Source of the DNA: Brienomyrus brachyistius
Taxonomy: Eukaryota; Chordata; Actinopteri; Osteoglossiformes; Mormyridae
Reading direction: 5' to 3'
Length of the DNA: 64,000 nucleotides
NCBI RefSeq assembly: GCF_023856365.1
Contig: NC_064537.1
Coordinates: 3,487,001-3,551,000, forward strand
Below the pieces are notes generated by a model. The model searched no databases. It worked only from the letters and a program-made list of their open reading frames with translations, and had not been told where the DNA came from. Shown piece after piece: positions 60,892-64,000 of the stretch. Position numbers and translations under genes: made by a program. Numbering within the stretch: the stretch's first letter is position 1; every line of letters starts with the position of its first letter.

Positions 60892-63800
60892 GTCGGGCAG
60901 AACGAAGCGAAGAGGCACCAACTTCGCCCTGCATGTTTCACACAACGTCTTTATCCTTTTCTTCCTTTTCTTTTAGTCTGTCTTCTTCCATTAGCGTCAT
61001 GGGTAAGAAGTTGGTCTGGTGGTGTAAAAGTATGAAATTTAAATCCGCGTAGGGGAAATTTCTGTTGTACTGTCAGACGAGGGCTTTTGAAAAACACTTA
61101 AAACGCTTTTCAAAGTACCTAAAGAATATTCACCCCCCCCCCATACACACACATACATATATTTAACATAAAAGTAATATGCCTCATGCCTATTGCTTCT
61201 GGGATAGGCTCCAGACCCCCCGAGACCCAGCAAGATAAGCGGGTAGGAAAACGGATGGATGGATAGATGATAAACAATGATCATGATAAATGTAATATCT
61301 ACATGCTTTTTCAGGTGAACACGGAGCGCTTTGAGTCAGAAGCTCGCGGGATAAACCATGTGGAGGGGGGCTGGCCCAAGGACATCAACCCCCAGGAAAT
61401 GGAGCAGACCATTCGCTTCCGGAAGAAGGTGGAGAAGGACGAGAACTATCTCAACACTGTTATGCAGCTGGGAACTGTGAGTACCAAGCAGAGAAGATGG
61501 AGCGGTCGGGGTTTTATGCAGAAAATATAGCAAATGGTTCATGAAACCTTACTTTGTCCTTCACTGCCCTGTACAGCCCAAAACACTTCAACGCCATTAT
61601 GTATAAACATACAAGAGCTGGTTGCAGTTCACTGCCAAAAATGAAACACCGGACAATATTATAGAAACTTGAGCAGAAACACTTCACTCTACAAAATTAA
61701 AGAACACAATAGAATTTACAGAAAACAGTCAGGTCAGGTCATTTTGGGGAGCAAGCATGTAGCTGCCCCCACCACACAGCGAAACTCCTCAGGATCCCGA
61801 CCGGCGATTCCCCAAGGTAGATACACGGTTCAGTCCCACCTACCGCAGCCAGGTGTTACGTGGGCGTCCCACCTGGTCCAGCCACTTGGGTCCTCAGCAT
61901 GGACGATCCTGCGAGCCGGATCACCCTCAGGGAAACGCGCCACATGGCCATAGTGCCGTAACTGACGCTCCCTCAATGTGCAGATAATGTGCCTCATTCA
62001 GGACTCCTCTAGCAACTGCTCATTCGACACAAAGTTTTCTTTGCAAGAAAACAGTGCAAAGACGTTTTAAAACAAGTAATGAATTTCATGTGCAAATGAC
62101 TGCAAAGTATATGGGAAACACCACTAAGAGCAATGTGCAGATATTACAGACGCAGAACAGACCAGCAACCTGAAGTAGCACAACAACAAGCACTGTTGTT
62201 GACTGTACTGCATGTACTGGTATATAGCAGACAGACAATGAAGAGGAATGTCCAGACACAAGAAGAGGGGAATTGTCCCTGGGTGGAAAGATTGCACCTA
62301 GATGATGTGATTATTGAGAGAACATGCGAGAAACGTGAGAAACCCAGAGACGTACATCTTCCACTGATTCTGCGAATCAGCTCCTTGCATGACCCTGAGT
62401 CATGACCTCCCCACCTCCCTCACACAGCTCATGGAGCATTGCATTAAGCAGAACAACGCCATCGACATCTACCAGGAATACTTTGAGGATGAAGAGGAGA
62501 TGGTGGACTCCAGGGAGCGTCCCTCAGCCAAGACCATTAATGTCTTCAGGTGCAATTACTTTACTTTCCGTTTTAACCCAAGCATCTTCTATATGCTGTG
62601 ATTTTACGCCAACACATAACAGCCTTCATACAATGGCATGGGCAGCACCTCTGGGATCTGATCCAACTAGGGGTTGAATACAAGCCCATCTCACTCAAAC
62701 CCTATATCCACTGCACACCCTGTGGGTATTCCTCTACAGGGACCCCAACGAGGTGAAGCGCACAGCCACCAGCCTATCCTGGCACCCAGACGGCAGCCGC
62801 AAGCTGGCCATCGCCTACTCCTGCCTGGAGTTCCAGCGGGCTGCCAAGAACATGAGCTTTGACTCCTACATATGGGACATCGGTGAGGCTGAACCAGCAA
62901 TATGTTCCCGCTTTGACTGACCCGGTGCCAGGAAAGGGATGTCTTTCGGTCTGGTCTGTCAGAATAATCCCTAGTGATGGGCAAAATGACGCTTCATGAA
63001 TCATTTGTTGTATTTTTTGACCCCATTTGTTCTAGAAAAAAAGGATACAAAGCATGCCCAAACGCAAACCAAGAGCACCATCTAGTGGGCTCAGCAAATA
63101 CAGCAAATGGTTCATGAAGCGCCATTTTCACCATCACTAATAATCACTGACTAATATTATTATTTACTAGCTGATATCGAGTAGTGAAGGATATGGTGTC
63201 ATAATCTGGTTGGGGTTCAAGTTGCAGGGAAACCCTGCTGTTGTTCCTTTCAGCAGGATACTTATCCTGCTCGATCCAGGAAAAAAATTGTGGTGAAACT
63301 GTAGGCTACTTTGGATCAAAACAAATACATTTTACTTGCAGACACATTTTAAATTAAGGTTTCAACAGCAGAACCTCAGCTTTTTGGTCACAGGTTCACT
63401 ATCTAACAACCATCGGGATCAGACCCTTATCTCTCTGTCCCAACCGCAGAGAATCCCAGCTGTCCTGAGATGACCCTGAAACCGGCGTCCCCGCTTGTCT
63501 GCCTGGAGTATAATCCCAAAGACTCCCACATCCTGCTTGGAGGCAGCTACAACGGGCAGATAGGTGGGACGCTTGTTCAGAAAGTACCGGAAATCAGCCA
63601 TGGTGTTCTGCAAGCTCGCTTTAGCAGTGCCATGAATGGAACTGTCTGTGTTCATTTGGGGCTTATGGAGCCCATGGATCGGTGCACATTTTGTTGTCGC
63701 TGGTGACTGCAGAGATCTTCAACTACATGTTTGACAGTGTAACATAAAAGCAGATTCAGATTTTGTCTTCTACGCTTTATGTTGAGATTATGTTGAATGC

Positions 63801-64000
63801 ATGAGATTATTGATTTGCTGATGACATTTATGCTGCCTTGTAGGGATAATTTATCCTTTAATCCTAACTGGGTTGTTTGGCTACTACACAGGCTACTGGG
63901 ATACCCGTAAAGGGAGCCAGCCGGTGGAGACCTCAGCAATCGAGCATGGTCACAGGGACCCCGTGTATAAGGCCATCTGGCTGCAGTCGAAGACTGGCAC
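60709..64000 (+). CDS. dnai2: dnai2: axonemal dynein intermediate chain 2, 5' part (gene span, truncated by window end)
   Basis: Coding exons: 60709-60891, 61315-61476, 62428-62549, 62740-62882, 63450-63563, 63892-64000 (cut by the window). They join in frame to about 277 of the roughly 600 residues usual for the family. The protein starts [20 protein letters not shown], the conserved DNAI2 N-terminus. It continues through [24 protein letters not shown] and [15 protein letters not shown], then enters the WD-repeat propeller ([17 protein letters not shown]...YIWDI, then [20 protein letters not shown] and YWDTRKG). DNAI2 pairs with DNAI1 as intermediate chains of the outer dynein arm of motile cilia; loss causes primary ciliary dyskinesia in humans. 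It lies directly downstream of ttyh2 in the same orientation, as in human. Confidence 0.95.
61175..61268 (+). repeat. Second copy of the LINE-tail (GGAT)n repeat
   Basis: tgcctattgcttctgggata, ggctccagaccccccgagac, then aaacggatggatggatag; 45 bp before the dnai2 exon at 61315. Confidence 0.75.
61315..61476 (+). CDS. dnai2: dnai2 coding exon 2 (codons 62-115)
   Basis: Acceptor catgctttttcag|gtg, donor ggaact|gtgagt (phase 0). Encodes [20 protein letters not shown], then [20 protein letters not shown] and [14 protein letters not shown], the conserved region before the WD repeats. Confidence 0.95.
61720..62030 (-). pseudogene. Non-LTR retrotransposon ORF2 C-terminal fragment
   Basis: On the minus strand the sequence reads [19 protein letters not shown] followed by [10 protein letters not shown], typical of the C-terminal end of a fish LINE ORF2, followed by a stop. 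A short, dead fragment inside a dnai2 intron; clade (RTE-like) not certain. Confidence 0.65.
62428..62549 (+). CDS. dnai2: dnai2 coding exon 3 (codons 116-156)
   Basis: Acceptor cctccctcacacag|ctc, donor ttcag|gtgcaa (phase 2). Encodes [20 protein letters not shown], an acidic [10 protein letters not shown] stretch and SAKTINVF. Confidence 0.95.
62740..62882 (+). CDS. dnai2: dnai2 coding exon 4 (codons 156-204)
   Basis: Acceptor tcctctacag|g, donor acatcg|gtgagg (phase 1). Encodes [20 protein letters not shown], then [20 protein letters not shown] and DSYIWDI: the first WD-type blade. Confidence 0.95.
62972..63139. mobile_element. hAT-like MITE, 168 bp (dnai2 intron)
   Basis: Left arm tagtgatgggcaaaatgacg and cttcatgaatcatttg; right arm caaatggttcatgaagcgcc and attttcaccatcacta: imperfect inverted repeats over about 45 bp. 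Flanking octamers ataatccc (62964-62971) and ataatcac (63140-63147) match at seven of eight bases, as for a hAT target duplication. Confidence 0.8.
63450..63563 (+). CDS. dnai2: dnai2 coding exon 5 (codons 204-242)
   Basis: Acceptor tcccaaccgcag|ag, donor agatag|gtggga (phase 1). Encodes [20 protein letters not shown] then [17 protein letters not shown], part of the second WD blade. Confidence 0.94.
63892..64000 (+). CDS. dnai2: dnai2 coding exon 6 (codons 242-277, truncated by window end)
   Basis: Acceptor ggctactacacag|gc. Encodes [20 protein letters not shown] then [16 protein letters not shown] and is still open at the last base. The rest of the propeller lies outside the window. Confidence 0.93.

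Overview
The window is vertebrate nuclear DNA, almost certainly from a teleost fish. The genes are intron-rich with GT-AG splicing. The flanking DNA carries Tc1-like and hAT-like non-autonomous transposons, tRNA-derived SINE fragments and CR1/RTE-like LINE remnants, in the forms usual in fish. The gene order, all on the plus strand, is rpl38 (last exon only) - ttyh2 (complete apart from a few codons in an assembly gap) - dnai2 (5' part, running off the right edge). This is the same order as RPL38-TTYH2-DNAI2 on human 17q25.1, which supports the ttyh2 paralogue call. The species cannot be resolved from this sequence.

Layout: 1-1590 is the last intron of rpl38; its final coding exon is 1591-1616 with a polyA signal at 1638. 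1661-4947 is intergenic and ends in a CpG-rich ttyh2 promoter. ttyh2 runs from 4948 to 56984 in 14 coding exons, about 534 codons, matching the family length. Its 3' UTR probably extends to about 59.57 kb. 59.6-60.3 kb is intergenic. dnai2 has a 5' UTR exon ending at 60441, its start codon at 60709, and six coding exons before the window ends inside exon 6.

Most of the window is ttyh2 intron, and these introns are unusually loaded with minisatellites. There are at least a dozen arrays, with periods of 18, 41/82, 43, 44, 45-47, 56, 69 and 86/172 bp, plus a G-run array. Several run almost up to 3' splice sites (exons 2, 8, 10, 11). Many of the long open frames here are products of repeats whose period is a multiple of 3 rather than genes.

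Functionally, rpl38 is a ribosomal protein gene, ttyh2 encodes a five-span membrane protein of the Tweety family, and dnai2 encodes an outer-arm axonemal dynein intermediate chain. They share a neighbourhood, not a pathway. I found no bacterial-type system, no CRISPR array and no convincing new protein gene. The most interesting leads are a candidate 15-nt microexon that would disrupt the C-terminal PPxY motif of ttyh2, the acceptor-adjacent tandem arrays, a nested-insertion structure at 31-33 kb, and a Tc1-like deletion derivative with 246-bp inverted repeats.
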